Origin: Bin34 sp965219935
Lineage (GTDB): Bacteria > Chloroflexota > Anaerolineae > Caldilineales > Caldilineaceae
DNA length: 64,000 nucleotides
Assembly (NCBI GenBank): GCA_965219935.1
Contig: CBDCOU010000003.1
Coordinates: 2,480,001 to 2,544,000, forward strand
Direction: 5' to 3'
Below, piece after piece: positions 1 to 9,260 of this stretch. Below the pieces are notes generated by a model. It was not told the DNA's origin. It searched no databases and was given only the letters and a program-made list of their open reading frames with translations. Each line of letters opens with the position of its first letter. Position 1 is the first letter of the stretch. The position numbers were made by a program, and so were the translations under genes.

Positions 1-1190
1 CTGATAATACGCTCCAAATTCTCATAGCGTTGGGTGATGCGATTTCGGAAGTTATGGGACTCATCAATTAAAATGACATCCGTGTCGCTAGCTGGGCCAA
101 TATCAAACCCTGCTTGTCCCAATTCCTCTTGGGACACAATGGTACCGGCAATGGCGGCCTCCCGAAGCTCATTGGACCACATCTGCCGTAACGAGGCTGG
201 ACAGATGACCAGTGCCTTCTGCCGGAGGTGATAAGCGTAGTCCTCTAAGAGTTTTTTTCCAATCCAGGTCTTACCTAGGCCCACTGAGTCACCTATCAAA
301 ACGCCATCATATCTAGCAAGAACGCGACGAGCCTTCTTCACCGCATCCTCCTGAAACTCGGACAGTTCCACAGCTGACTTACCAGGTCCAGTCTCAGTAG
401 TTTCGAGATCATCCTTAAAGTATTCAAAGAGGGCCTTCATGTACACTTGGTAGGGGCTGTATTCCAACCGACCGAACTTGGACGCGTCTAGGAGTTCGAT
501 GAGTTCCTCCTTGAAGTCTCGCGACTCTTCCCATCGCTCCTTGAACCAACGATCCAGTTCAGTGATCGCCTGGGTTCCCACACCGCTCATCAACTCAAGT
601 CGCAGATTCATCTCATCCATTCCTTGAACAGAAAGCGGCTCTGCACCAGCCACCTCGCTTCGCGTGAAGACCGCCTTATGAGAGAGATTGAGTTCACGAT
701 TTTTGGAAAGCCCAGCCTCGGTAAAGTTGCTAGAACCGACAATAGCCGCGATAGGCCGGAAACGGTCTATGCCACCAACAGGCGGGTCACTGTAGAAAAT
801 GTAGCTCTTAGCATGGAGAAACCCTCGTTGGTAAGAGCGAACTGCCACCATGTCCCGCCGCAGAAAGGCGATGAGGTCCTCCACCGAGCGAAGGGTGATC
901 TCATCGAAGGGAGCCGAATTCAGCTCTTGAAGCAGATAGGTGGCAGACCGAGGCCACAATCCGAGTTCCGATCCATCATGCGGCTCTTCACCTAGCAACA
1001 GACGGAAGCTGCCCAAATTTTGCAGACCGCTCTGTAAAAGCACGAAGCCCTGCACGTTGAAATAGGCTGTAGCAATGTCTAGCGATTTGCCGCCATGCTT
1101 TTCCAAAATTTTACCAAGTACACAGGCCATGCGGCGGTGTTGGTTGTCTATGACGTAAGGGATTGACACAAATGAATCACCAGCAGACAT
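1..1190 (-). CDS. PLD-domain SNF2-type helicase, N-terminal part (runs off the left edge)
   Basis: About 396 residues are readable from ATG 1190 with no stop before the window edge. Residues 1-180 are a phospholipase D-like domain, with H126-A-K128 in 'FLHAKSYIF' and a following 'GSSNFTEAGL'. Residues about 280-396 open a superfamily 2 helicase: Walker A 'GLGKT' at 304-308 and motif II 'DESH' at 376-379. PLD-helicase proteins of this type occur in restriction and DISARM-like defence loci, where the motor is thought to track along or remodel DNA. The start overlaps the end of the preceding nuclease-like gene by 14 bp, so the three minus-strand genes are probably translationally coupled. The C-terminal helicase lobe is outside the window, so activity cannot be judged. 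Family confidence is high; the biological role is inferred from context. Confidence 0.88.
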   Translation of the reverse strand, partial: MSAGDSFVSIPYVIDNQHRRMACVLGKILEKHGGKSLDIATAYFNVQGFVLLQSGLQNLGSFRLLLGEEPHDGSELGLWPRSATYLLQELNSAPFDEITLRSVEDLIAFLRRDMVAVRSYQRGFLHAKSYIFYSDPPVGGIDRFRPIAAIVGSSNFTEAGLSKNRELNLSHKAVFTRSEVAGAEPLSVQGMDEMNLRLELMSGVGTQAITELDRWFKERWEESRDFKEELIELLDASKFGRLEYSPYQVYMKALFEYFKDDLETTETGPGKSAVELSEFQEDAVKKARRVLARYDGVLIGDSVGLGKTWIGKKLLEDYAYHLRQKALVICPASLRQMWSNELREAAIAGTIVSQEELGQAGFDIGPASDTDVILIDESHNFRNRITQRYENLERII

Positions 1191-2058
1191 AATCCTTAGT
1201 TTCACATTTGAGTGGTTCGGACAATTTGATCACCTTTCTGATATCGGCTCCAGCCGAGCGGTGTTCGATTCCGGTGTTCGCAAATCCGTATATCACTATC
1301 TCATATTCAATACCAAGAGCAACACACTTCTTCCGAGATTCGAACTCCCTCCGTGTCAAAACGAACGTACCATTTGGCGATCCTGACAACGATTTTACTT
1401 CAATACATAACTGAGGTGTGCCAGAAGGGAGCAATACGTCAATGTCGCAAGAGATATCATGCTCCCTCAACATTGTTGAATTGCTGTGGATCGACGGGGC
1501 TCGCCAGTCGATCACCAAATCATCACTCAACTCAGCCATCCGCCTCTCATACTCCAAACATTCAAAATACATACCCTGTTCTACCAAATCAACGGTAGCT
1601 GGTCTCGACAGCTTTCTTAGATTTCTTACAGCATATCGGCGTCGTCTGTGAATTTCGTCATCTGTCGATGGAGGATGCAGTATTATGGTATCAACGTTCA
1701 ACGATGGTTGAAAGTCAGCTTCTATGTTTTTTCCAGACTCTTTGGCAACAAGATTGGCAAAGGCTGATCCTGCCGGGGCCGTCACGTAACCTTGAAGGCT
1801 TTTTGGGGGGAGTGTAGATATCGTCAAAGTACATTGGTGAATCTGTTTATCCGGCAGCATGACTACCACTGGCCGGGAGTACCTTGCAGGCTGAGCACCA
1901 CTTTCCAATTCACACATCCACTGGTCAAGGTCAGAAAACGCTTCGTCCTGAGAGGGGAATCGCAGTTTGTGGCGGAGGCTTCGAATTGTATCCGCATAAA
2001 CTCGTAGTCCGACTTGCCGACCCCTTGACCAAGATTTGTATCCGACTTTGCCCATCAT
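1177..2058 (-). CDS. PD-(D/E)XK nuclease-like protein (DUF3883-like C-terminus)
   Basis: This is a 293-residue protein. The N-terminal 190 residues match nothing I recognise. The C-terminal third has a restriction-endonuclease-like core: D205/D207 in 'DISCDIDVLL', then E220-V-K222 in 'LCIEVKSLSG', followed by 'FVLTRREFE', the arrangement seen in DUF3883/PD-(D/E)XK folds. Its start overlaps the stop of the upstream methyltransferase in an ATGA (2055-2058), and its end overlaps the helicase start, so it is locked into the operon. Because the methyltransferase appears to lack a usable nuclease motif, this protein is a good candidate for the cleaving subunit; that is inference. Base composition is clearly AT-richer than the rest of the window. 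Confidence 0.7.
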   Translation of the reverse strand: MMGKVGYKSWSRGRQVGLRVYADTIRSLRHKLRFPSQDEAFSDLDQWMCELESGAQPARYSRPVVVMLPDKQIHQCTLTISTLPPKSLQGYVTAPAGSAFANLVAKESGKNIEADFQPSLNVDTIILHPPSTDDEIHRRRRYAVRNLRKLSRPATVDLVEQGMYFECLEYERRMAELSDDLVIDWRAPSIHSNSTMLREHDISCDIDVLLPSGTPQLCIEVKSLSGSPNGTFVLTRREFESRKKCVALGIEYEIVIYGFANTGIEHRSAGADIRKVIKLSEPLKCETKDYVCW

Positions 2059-5000
2059 GAAATTTCCTCCAATCCATAGAGGTCACCGAGCAGGATTTCC
2101 ATCACTGCCTCAACACTTTCGCTGCTGGGCTTCACACTGCGACTTCTGTGCCTTGCAAGTATAGATATCAGATCATGTAGTGCACGACGCTTGGTAGCCA
2201 ATTGGAGATTAGACACATCTATGAGCTCCCATGGATCAGATCTGGAGTTGAACGTCAAGATTTGCTGACTGGCTTGCAAAATGATCTGTTTCATATCTCT
2301 GTCAAGAGGTGTGGCAGAGATTTCAGGTATCGGCAACTTACGTAATGTGGAAATATGAACTTGAGGAAAAGTTGACCGAGTTTCTTGATACTGCATCTGA
2401 TAGTACCTATTCATGACATGGCTGTTTAGGCACGCAAGGATATACCAGTGCGAGTAGTGAGTGCCAACTTTTAGCCGTGTGAAGTGAGCAGAGTTCAAGC
2501 CTACTGCATCAGAATGATCAAAAGCAGCTATAATCCGGTCTGCTGTCTGGCGACTGACAATTTTATTTTCTTCGAATATCCACGCCTCCCTAAACGATGC
2601 CCCCTTTTTCTTCAGTGCAGAAGTGAGAAGTTCGGAATCGTAGTCTACAATTCGAGTGGGATTAGAAATAGAATATCGGTGAATATTCTTTCCCTCCAGC
2701 AAGGATCGCCAAGTTGGCTTTGGCAGACCTGATGGATCTAAAATGACTTCACGAAAGAATTTCGGTCCAGGATTAACTCCATCTCTTATGTTGCACAATT
2801 CTCCGAGTGAAATGGAATTTTCTTCCACTTGTTTTAGGAAATTGAATTCTTCATTCGAAACAAAAGGAAATCGGACCGAAGGTGACGTGAGGACATCATT
2901 GGGGTCAAGTACCGAGTCAACTGAGAATCGCCGCTGCTCGACATCACTCACCTTACGAGCTTCTATCATTCGCATGGTGTTGGGGCTGGAACATCTGATT
3001 ACAGGCACAGCTGACCCCACAGTAGAATCTTCAAATACAGGATATGTACATTTCAATACCTCACAGACATGAAAATTGCTTACGAGATGCTGTCGGGTGA
3101 TTCCGTAGGATTCGTTGTATATGAAAGTGTCGGGAATCACCATGGCACAGTAGCCACCACGACGGAGTATCTGTGTCGTTGATACAAGGAACACAAGAAA
3201 TGTGTTCAGCCGTCCACTTAGTTGATGGCGAAATTTGTGGAAGAAATAACCCTCTTCACTTACTGCGTGTTTTTGAGAATGGCGAGAATACGCTGAAACA
3301 TATGGCGGATTTCCGATTACAGCATCGAATCCCTGTTCCTGGTTGGGCTTCCACGTGCCCTTTTCTAGATCGACAAATGCTTCTGGGTACTCCAAGTCCC
3401 AGTGAAAGAAACTCTTTTCGGTACCGATCTTAGTCCCCTGAGCGATTGCTTCTCGGCAATCCGGTGGCAGCGACTCACCTCCGGAGCGAATCTGATCTAC
3501 TAGGTTTGGCCCAGCTAGGGTCAGGTACCCCTGCGCCTGAGCGTTACCAAAATGAGAACTCACCCAGATGTGCAGCGCGGCCTTGTAGGGAGATTGCGCG
3601 ATTTCGAATTCAGTGTAAAGGCTTTGGCTTCGTTCTGCCTCTGCCACGGTGGCATCGGGGATGCGACGCAATTGTTCAATGGATGCTGTGGCTGACAGCA
3701 AGCCTTGAAAAGGGCCACCGAACAGGGTGTTGAAGTGCCCTTCAGACTGTGTGGCAAGTTCGGACTCTATCTCCTGCACCGTTGTCCCGATGAGCGAGTT
3801 GCCATGCTTGAGGTGATGGTCCAGAAACGAGAGCGGCGCCCCAATAGTGAAGCAGTCCAACCACAACGACACCTTGGCCAACTCTACCGCCATAGGATTC
3901 AAATCAACGCCATAGGTACATCGCTTGAGGATGTGCCGTTTCAGAAGGTTGATGTCTGTAAGGCGGCCGGTGTCGACCGCGACCCCTTGCCTCGCCATGT
4001 CAGAAATGATCGCCTCACGGGTGTCTTGGAGGAACCTCGTAACCGGATTCCATGGGAAAGCCCTGAGGAAGCCCTCGTGCTCCCCCAGGATTCGGTCACA
4101 GATGAAGTCCACTGCTTCCACAAGGAAGTGGCCAGACCCCATGGCTGGATCAAGCACCTTGAGGTCGAACAGGTCGTCTACTAGGTCTGCGTAGCGATTA
4201 GCTACCTCGGCTGGGTCATCGGACTTCATCCCCTGCTTTCTAAGGGCTTCCGTCCTGTCTAGTGCTGTCCTATAATCCTGCTGCGCATTCCGAAACTTTG
4301 GGCGCAACTTATCGAACTTTCCTGCTAACACCGGCCCTACAGTATTCTCAACGATATACTTCACGATGTGGTCGGGCGTGTAGTAGGAACCGGAGGCCTT
4401 CCGCTCACGTCGATCATTCTCAAGGTACACTTCGCCAGTTTGGTACACCCGTTCCTGGGCCTTGCGGCCTCGTCCTATGGTCAGCACTCGCCTCCTAGAT
4501 TTGACTGCCTCTTCATAAGGGATGACCTCCTCGGCATTTTTACCCTTGACCACAGCCATCTTCTCTGGGGCAACTCGCACCTTGAGCTCTAACAACCCTT
4601 CGTAGATAGAACCCAGCTGCCGGACACCTAGGGACTTGTAGTCTATGAACACTAGGTCCTGGCGCTTGTCATCCAGATCCCGGGCCAGTAGGTCGAGAGC
4701 CAAAGCAAGATAGCGATCAGGGATCTTGTGTGATGCCAAAAACCGCGCAGTCTCGGCCTCTAGGGTGTGATCACTGTCGTGAGGTTTTGTGATGAACAGG
4801 CCACCATTGTATCGCGGCACGTTCAGATCACGGCTACCGAGACCTATGACCGAGAACAGGTTCAGAAGTCGATCATACAGTTTCGTGGCATCCGCAGAAG
4901 CTCGGTATGCCTTGTCCAGCCGCTCCGGAACTGTATCCACTATGGGGCCCGCCTTCTCTGCGATATCTTCCTTCAGCTTGGTGAGGCTCCGCTCCCAATA

Positions 5001-6473
5001 GCCGCGCACCTCCTTCACCGGCAGTAGGTCGCGTGACTCCGCGTACAGGAGAAAAAGTAGCCGATATAGCAGAGTCAGGGTGCCGTTAAAGACTTGGCGA
5101 TGAAATTCTTCATCCGGCTCACGCTTTAGAGCGAGCTGCTCTGAATTGGACAGCAGCGAGACTTGGCGAGGACCTACCATTCCTGCTTGGCCTTTCAAGT
5201 GTTCGATGAAGCCTCGCGCGAAATGGGGGAACACTTGTTCGAAAACCCGTTCCTTTAGACGCTCCCCAAGTACCTTAGCGTATCTTTCGCTGTCCTCTAG
5301 CAGCCTGTCAAGAAAGCTCAACTCCTTGATTTGGCCATCGTGTTGTGTCTCCTTGGTGACAAACGCTTCTTGACGGAAGAAGAGCCAGAAGTACCGAAAT
5401 GCTTCGTTGGGATCTGCCATGGCAAGGGTCTCACCCAGATCGATCTCATAGTAGTTGGTGGACCGAGAGTGGGTTCTAGCAGAGTAGAGGCGCCAGAGTT
5501 TGCCATTGGTAACGATGGCCCATGGAGCTTCACCGGATTCGAGGACAGTGACAACGCGGGCACTAGGGTTTTCATCAGGGGTTTGGATGTCACGGGTCTC
5601 GTCCCTGCCGTCTAAATATCGGTTCCAAGCATAGGACAGACACACGGCAACTGGCTTTTCCAAGTTGTCAGGAGCGTACAGCCGGTAGTCTGGCTCATTA
5701 TCTCCTGAAGCTGCGAACGCCTTGAAGCCTAGAATCTCAATGGCTGACTCCACCGAGACTAGAGCGGTCGCTCTGTCTCCTGTCTCATTTTTATGTCGCT
5801 GCAATTGAGAGAGAAGCTCCAACAGGTGGTGATACGCATCCTCCGGCCGCTCCCTCCACTCAGCAAGCTCTGGCAGGCGCCCATTCAAGTAGTAGTCAGA
5901 GAACAAGGCACGGTTGTTGAAAAACGGCTCTGACCACTCAGCCACTGTGTACGCGGAGAGCAGCTTGTCATACTGAGCATCGGAGTCCAACTCGGTGTAA
6001 GTAAACCGGCGCAGTACCCGGAGCTGGACCTGGGTGGGATTCCGGCGGCTAATTGTCAAGATGCGAGGACGTACAGCGACTTGACTCACCGTCATAGGCA
6101 AGGCCGGCGTACCAGGCAGTGTACGCTGCAATAGCACGAAATCCAGGCGCTCGTAGTCGTCTGTCAGAACCAGTAGGTAGTTCCCGGCGCGGTTCCGCAG
6201 AACTCGAACGAGTCCTTGAATAGCCGCCATCGTTACTGAGGTCAGCTCTATCAAATAAGTGTCCAGCGATTCCGCGCCGTCGTCATGCACAGCGATGCGT
6301 TCAATGTGCTTGATCTGGCGTGACAGTGACCCGGCAGTGATCCCCATCGCAGACACACTCTGGGGCTGTCGACTGTCTGTGCGATAGCCCATGGCTGCGA
6401 AGAAGGCTGACACGCCATCTTTTGTTGCCAGGGCCTGGACATCGGCTACGGATAGGTTTCTGTCGTCAGTCAT
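2055..6473 (-). CDS. Large Eco57I/DrmMI-like N6-adenine DNA methyltransferase
   Basis: This is a 1472-residue protein and the first gene of the minus-strand operon. It has a class I methyltransferase core: SAM motif I 'LDPAMGSGHF' near residue 775 and the catalytic 'GNPPY' near residue 1054 (N6-adenine type). The C-terminal region from about 1170 ('GELCNIRDGVNPGPKFF', 'LLEGKNIHRY') looks like a TaqI/Eco57I-type target-recognition domain. Residues about 240-300 resemble the N-terminal nuclease domain of type IIG enzymes ('EPDYRLYAPDN'), but where an ExK motif is expected it reads 'VAVCLSYAWN', so that nuclease is probably inactive. Size and neighbours (PLD-helicase, nuclease-like protein) fit a type IIG/DISARM class 1-like modification subunit. 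The exact system type cannot be fixed because the rest of the locus lies off the left edge. Confidence 0.88.
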   Translation of the reverse strand: MTDDRNLSVADVQALATKDGVSAFFAAMGYRTDSRQPQSVSAMGITAGSLSRQIKHIERIAVHDDGAESLDTYLIELTSVTMAAIQGLVRVLRNRAGNYLLVLTDDYERLDFVLLQRTLPGTPALPMTVSQVAVRPRILTISRRNPTQVQLRVLRRFTYTELDSDAQYDKLLSAYTVAEWSEPFFNNRALFSDYYLNGRLPELAEWRERPEDAYHHLLELLSQLQRHKNETGDRATALVSVESAIEILGFKAFAASGDNEPDYRLYAPDNLEKPVAVCLSYAWNRYLDGRDETRDIQTPDENPSARVVTVLESGEAPWAIVTNGKLWRLYSARTHSRSTNYYEIDLGETLAMADPNEAFRYFWLFFRQEAFVTKETQHDGQIKELSFLDRLLEDSERYAKVLGERLKERVFEQVFPHFARGFIEHLKGQAGMVGPRQVSLLSNSEQLALKREPDEEFHRQVFNGTLTLLYRLLFLLYAESRDLLPVKEVRGYWERSLTKLKEDIAEKAGPIVDTVPERLDKAYRASADATKLYDRLLNLFSVIGLGSRDLNVPRYNGGLFITKPHDSDHTLEAETARFLASHKIPDRYLALALDLLARDLDDKRQDLVFIDYKSLGVRQLGSIYEGLLELKVRVAPEKMAVVKGKNAEEVIPYEEAVKSRRRVLTIGRGRKAQERVYQTGEVYLENDRRERKASGSYYTPDHIVKYIVENTVGPVLAGKFDKLRPKFRNAQQDYRTALDRTEALRKQGMKSDDPAEVANRYADLVDDLFDLKVLDPAMGSGHFLVEAVDFICDRILGEHEGFLRAFPWNPVTRFLQDTREAIISDMARQGVAVDTGRLTDINLLKRHILKRCTYGVDLNPMAVELAKVSLWLDCFTIGAPLSFLDHHLKHGNSLIGTTVQEIESELATQSEGHFNTLFGGPFQGLLSATASIEQLRRIPDATVAEAERSQSLYTEFEIAQSPYKAALHIWVSSHFGNAQAQGYLTLAGPNLVDQIRSGGESLPPDCREAIAQGTKIGTEKSFFHWDLEYPEAFVDLEKGTWKPNQEQGFDAVIGNPPYVSAYSRHSQKHAVSEEGYFFHKFRHQLSGRLNTFLVFLVSTTQILRRGGYCAMVIPDTFIYNESYGITRQHLVSNFHVCEVLKCTYPVFEDSTVGSAVPVIRCSSPNTMRMIEARKVSDVEQRRFSVDSVLDPNDVLTSPSVRFPFVSNEEFNFLKQVEENSISLGELCNIRDGVNPGPKFFREVILDPSGLPKPTWRSLLEGKNIHRYSISNPTRIVDYDSELLTSALKKKGASFREAWIFEENKIVSRQTADRIIAAFDHSDAVGLNSAHFTRLKVGTHYSHWYILACLNSHVMNRYYQMQYQETRSTFPQVHISTLRKLPIPEISATPLDRDMKQIILQASQQILTFNSRSDPWELIDVSNLQLATKRRALHDLISILARHRSRSVKPSSESVEAVMEILLGDLYGLEEIS

Positions 6474-6693
6474 ACGTTCACATTGATTGGGTTATGGTAC
6501 TGATCACCATTGTACTCACGGGTTCTGCCTTCCAGATGCATGCTGGTATCTCATTGAGCTAAGGCAGAGCTTCTACCACTATGCCGTATACCAACATCAG
6601 GGTACGACAGTGCCCAATGGGGATGGATGGCACTGAACACTCACCATCCCAAGCCTATTTCCTTCAAGATCCTTGTGTCCCCACCGATCGGGT

Positions 6694-6976
6694 TTAGCTT
6701 GAGGAACGGGCTGTTCTCTGGACATGCTCACGGAGCGCGCCATTGATGTTGGTAACCGCGGCCGTCACGCGCGCGAGCCTTGAACCAAGCGGTGATGTCC
6801 GCATCGCTCCTCAGCGTAAATGGCTGATTCACCGGCCGGTGGAAGACCCCGCGCCGGGCATCGGACCAGTCGAGAATCTCCGGAACATCAGTTGTGTCGA
6901 TTTGGTCGTCGGGAAGAGCTTCCCCCCATATCTGCGCCTGAACGTCCGACGGCAACGCTGTAGCATCCTTCTTCAT
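6694..6976 (-). pseudogene. brnA: BrnA-family antitoxin, frameshifted at the C-terminus
   Basis: Reading from ATG 6976, the product starts 'MKKDATALPSD' and carries the BrnA core 'FTLRSDADITAWFKA' followed by 'GRGYQ'. The frame then runs into a stop at 6728 after 'HQWRAP'. A one-base shift near 6745 restores the family ending 'INGALREHVQRT', with a stop at 6694-6696. BrnA antitoxins are DNA-binding (ribbon-helix-helix) partners that neutralise the RNase BrnT and repress the brnTA operon. No BrnT gene is recognisable upstream (towards 7500), so this is an orphan, decayed antitoxin. A sequencing or assembly indel is the alternative explanation. Confidence 0.72.
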
Positions 6977-7586
6977 AAGCTCTCTTGGTCTCACGTCTGG
7001 TCTCCTTGCGTGCGAATACCATGCGCCTGATGCCTGTATGGAAACCAGATCAAGTGCGGACATCACAACTTGCGTACCCCACCAGGCCGATGGTCCGCCC
7101 CATTCTTGGCCTGATTCCAAGTCCAATGCAAGCACAACCTCGCTTCTCCACACTACACAACTGTAGTTGCAAACAATGCCTGTACAACCACTCACGGCAG
7201 GCCATGGCAGACAGGGCACAAAGCCTGGTCGTGGGCCGACAACGAACTTCAACATGGGTTTGTTCAAGACGATGGCTACGGGCCACTGGCACAACCTGGT
7301 CTGCGGCCAGTGGAACCCAGACACCTCTATGGGACTCCGCCGGTTGGATGGCTGGTTTGGACGGTTCCGGCTGCGGGCACGCCTGACCCCGGGGCCTCAA
7401 AACGAAGGCAGGGCATTCTACTTCTTGCATCCGACGGCATCTGCCATGGTTTGGCGCAGGCGAACAGGGCTTTCCTGCGCGCAGGAAATACTGATGACGG
7501 CCTCAGACCAAAATCAACGAAACAGTGCCCTGAAAGGAACTACATACCGGTGTACTACGGACGTGCTATCATGGCGGAGGCCGTGA
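6977..7586. other. Gap between the brnA remnant and tnpB; no gene recognised
   Basis: Short open frames here show no family features. The position where a brnT toxin gene would be expected (upstream of brnA on the minus strand) holds no recognisable BrnT sequence. The only structured items are one copy of a dispersed repeat at about 7505-7533 and the left end of the TnpB element from about 7545. Confidence 0.5.
7505..7533 (+). repeat. Dispersed intergenic repeat, copy 1
   Basis: The copy reads CCAAAATCAACGA followed directly by AACAGTGCC. It lacks the 'GATTG' segment found between these two blocks in other copies (18.55, 18.67, 19.9 and 31.8 kb). It lies just outside the left end of the TnpB element. 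Confidence 0.55.
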
Positions 7587-9160
7587 GTGTTAGAGGCACT
7601 GCACGACCTCCCGACAACGCCGGTTGAAGACGCAACCAGGATGTCCACCCCCCATTCTACACTTCCGATCCTGACCGAAATCCGCAGCGAGCGGTACCGG
7701 GTGCGTTTTGACCGCCGCCGGCAGGCGGAATTGTGCGCGCAGACGGCGGGGGCTAACCGCTTCGTCTGGAATCTGTTCCTGGCCAACAACGACTGGCGCT
7801 ACCGCATGTGCCGCAAGGCCCGGGGCTACGGGCAGTGGACCGACTTCCCGGCAGAGCAAAGACCACTGGTGGTGGACCCAAGCATGACTTGGCAGTCCAT
7901 GTACAAGCGGTTCGCGATGATCCGCGGCGGGACGTACGACCGCGAGTTCCAGGCTTTCCTGGCCTCGCCCGAAGGGGCCGTGTACGCGGACCAGGACCTG
8001 TCGTGGCTGCAGGATCTGCCCAGTGCCCCTGTCCGACATGTGCTGAAGTACCTGGACGCCGCCTACCAGGTGTTCTACAAGGCGCACGCCGAGGCCAAGG
8101 CGGCAGGCAAGCTTCTGCCCCGGCGAAAGTCTGACGGCAAGCCGAAGTGCTTCCCGCGGCGAAAGAGCCGGCATAGGCACAAGGCCGATGGCTTCACCAT
8201 CCCGGACAAGGTGAGGATGGACGGTGACCGGTTGTACCTGCCCCGGATGGGGTGGGTGCGGCTGGAACGGGGGTCCAACCATCCGTACCGGGGGTGCGCG
8301 CCCAAGACCGTGCGGCTGCTGAAGGAGGGTACGGACTGGCACCCGAAGTGGTACGCAAACGTTATGTATGAAGTGCCGGTCGCACAGTTGAAACCGCCCG
8401 CGGCTAACGGCGAACTGGGCGTGGACCGCAACGTGGGCCAGGCCACGGACAGCGACGGCGAGGTCTACGCGCAGCCGGACACGGACAAGCTGGACGCCAA
8501 CATCAAGCGCAAGCAGCGCCAGGCGGACAAGGCCCGGGAACGCTCCCGAAAGTCCGGGAAGCCGATGTCCAACCGGGGGCGGCGCGTGTGCGGCCAGTTG
8601 CAGAAACTGCACCGCAAGAAGAAGCGCCGGCGCGAGAACGCCGCCCACCAGCACAGCCGCAAGATGGCGGACACGGCGCACGCCGTAGTGGTCGAGGACC
8701 TGAACGTCCAGGCCATGACGCAGAGTGCAAAGGGCACGGTCGAGCAGCCCGGCACGAACGTCAAGGCCAAGTCCGGACTCAACCGGGAGATCCTGGCCTC
8801 CGGTTGGGGCCGGCTGGAACGCAACCTGGACTACAAGGCCGGCCTGGTGGTGAAGGTGGACCCGTCCTACACTTCGCAAACCTGTGCGCAATGTGGACAT
8901 GTCAACAAGGAGAATCGCAAGACCCAGGCAACATTCAAGTGCACGGCCTGCGGACATACTGCAAATGCAGACCGCAACGCCGCCGTCAACATTCTGGACA
9001 GGGGCCTGCCCCTGATCCGACAGGCCCGAGGGGAAGGGGCTTCTGCGCGTGGAGGGGCGTTTGGCACCAAGCCAACCCCAATGATACGCGAACCGGATAT
9101 GCCAACGTCACCGCCCGGACCCTCGGTTCCGGCGTAGTACACAGGCATATAATCCCCTAG
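7545..9160 (+). mobile_element. TnpB-only insertion element (IS200/IS605 or IS1341-like)
   Basis: A single tnpB gene is flanked by imperfect inverted sequences: left ACCGGTGTACTACGG (about 7546-7560) and right CGTAGTACACAGGCAT (about 9136-9152), sharing the core GTAGTACAC in opposite orientation. No tnpA transposase gene is adjacent, so the element would be non-autonomous. The boundaries are inferred from these matches only. In TnpB systems the guide (omega) RNA usually comes from the 3' end of tnpB and the right end, here roughly 9000-9160. Confidence 0.5.
7587..9137 (+). CDS. tnpB: TnpB RNA-guided nuclease (transposon-associated)
   Basis: This is a 516-residue TnpB/OrfB protein. The RuvC-like catalytic triad is complete: D280 in 'GELGVDRNVG', E370 in 'VVVEDLNVQAM' and D462 in 'NADRNAAVNIL'. 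A C4 zinc finger lies between the last two motifs ('CAQCGH', then 'CTACGH'). The N-terminal 'RFDRRRQAELCAQT' and 'NRFVWNLFL' segments are typical of the family. GTG 7587 is chosen because GGAGG at 7576-7580 sits six bases upstream; ATG 7641 is a possible internal start. TnpB proteins are guide-RNA-directed DNA nucleases that favour retention of their element. All catalytic residues are present, so it may be active. Confidence 0.93.
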   Translation: MLEALHDLPTTPVEDATRMSTPHSTLPILTEIRSERYRVRFDRRRQAELCAQTAGANRFVWNLFLANNDWRYRMCRKARGYGQWTDFPAEQRPLVVDPSMTWQSMYKRFAMIRGGTYDREFQAFLASPEGAVYADQDLSWLQDLPSAPVRHVLKYLDAAYQVFYKAHAEAKAAGKLLPRRKSDGKPKCFPRRKSRHRHKADGFTIPDKVRMDGDRLYLPRMGWVRLERGSNHPYRGCAPKTVRLLKEGTDWHPKWYANVMYEVPVAQLKPPAANGELGVDRNVGQATDSDGEVYAQPDTDKLDANIKRKQRQADKARERSRKSGKPMSNRGRRVCGQLQKLHRKKKRRRENAAHQHSRKMADTAHAVVVEDLNVQAMTQSAKGTVEQPGTNVKAKSGLNREILASGWGRLERNLDYKAGLVVKVDPSYTSQTCAQCGHVNKENRKTQATFKCTACGHTANADRNAAVNILDRGLPLIRQARGEGASARGGAFGTKPTPMIREPDMPTSPPGPSVPA

Positions 9161-9260
9161 TATGGAGAACCGGCAATTCGGCTGCGCCACGGCCTGAAGA
9201 GTGCCTTCCCGGAACATCCCGACCCCGACATCCCATCGACACTGGAGTTGCCACCGCCCC

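Noticed and set aside
1..6473. Firm assignment of the operon to DISARM class 1
   Set aside because: The core drmA, drmB and drmC genes are not in the window; only methyltransferase, nuclease-like and PLD-helicase parts are visible.
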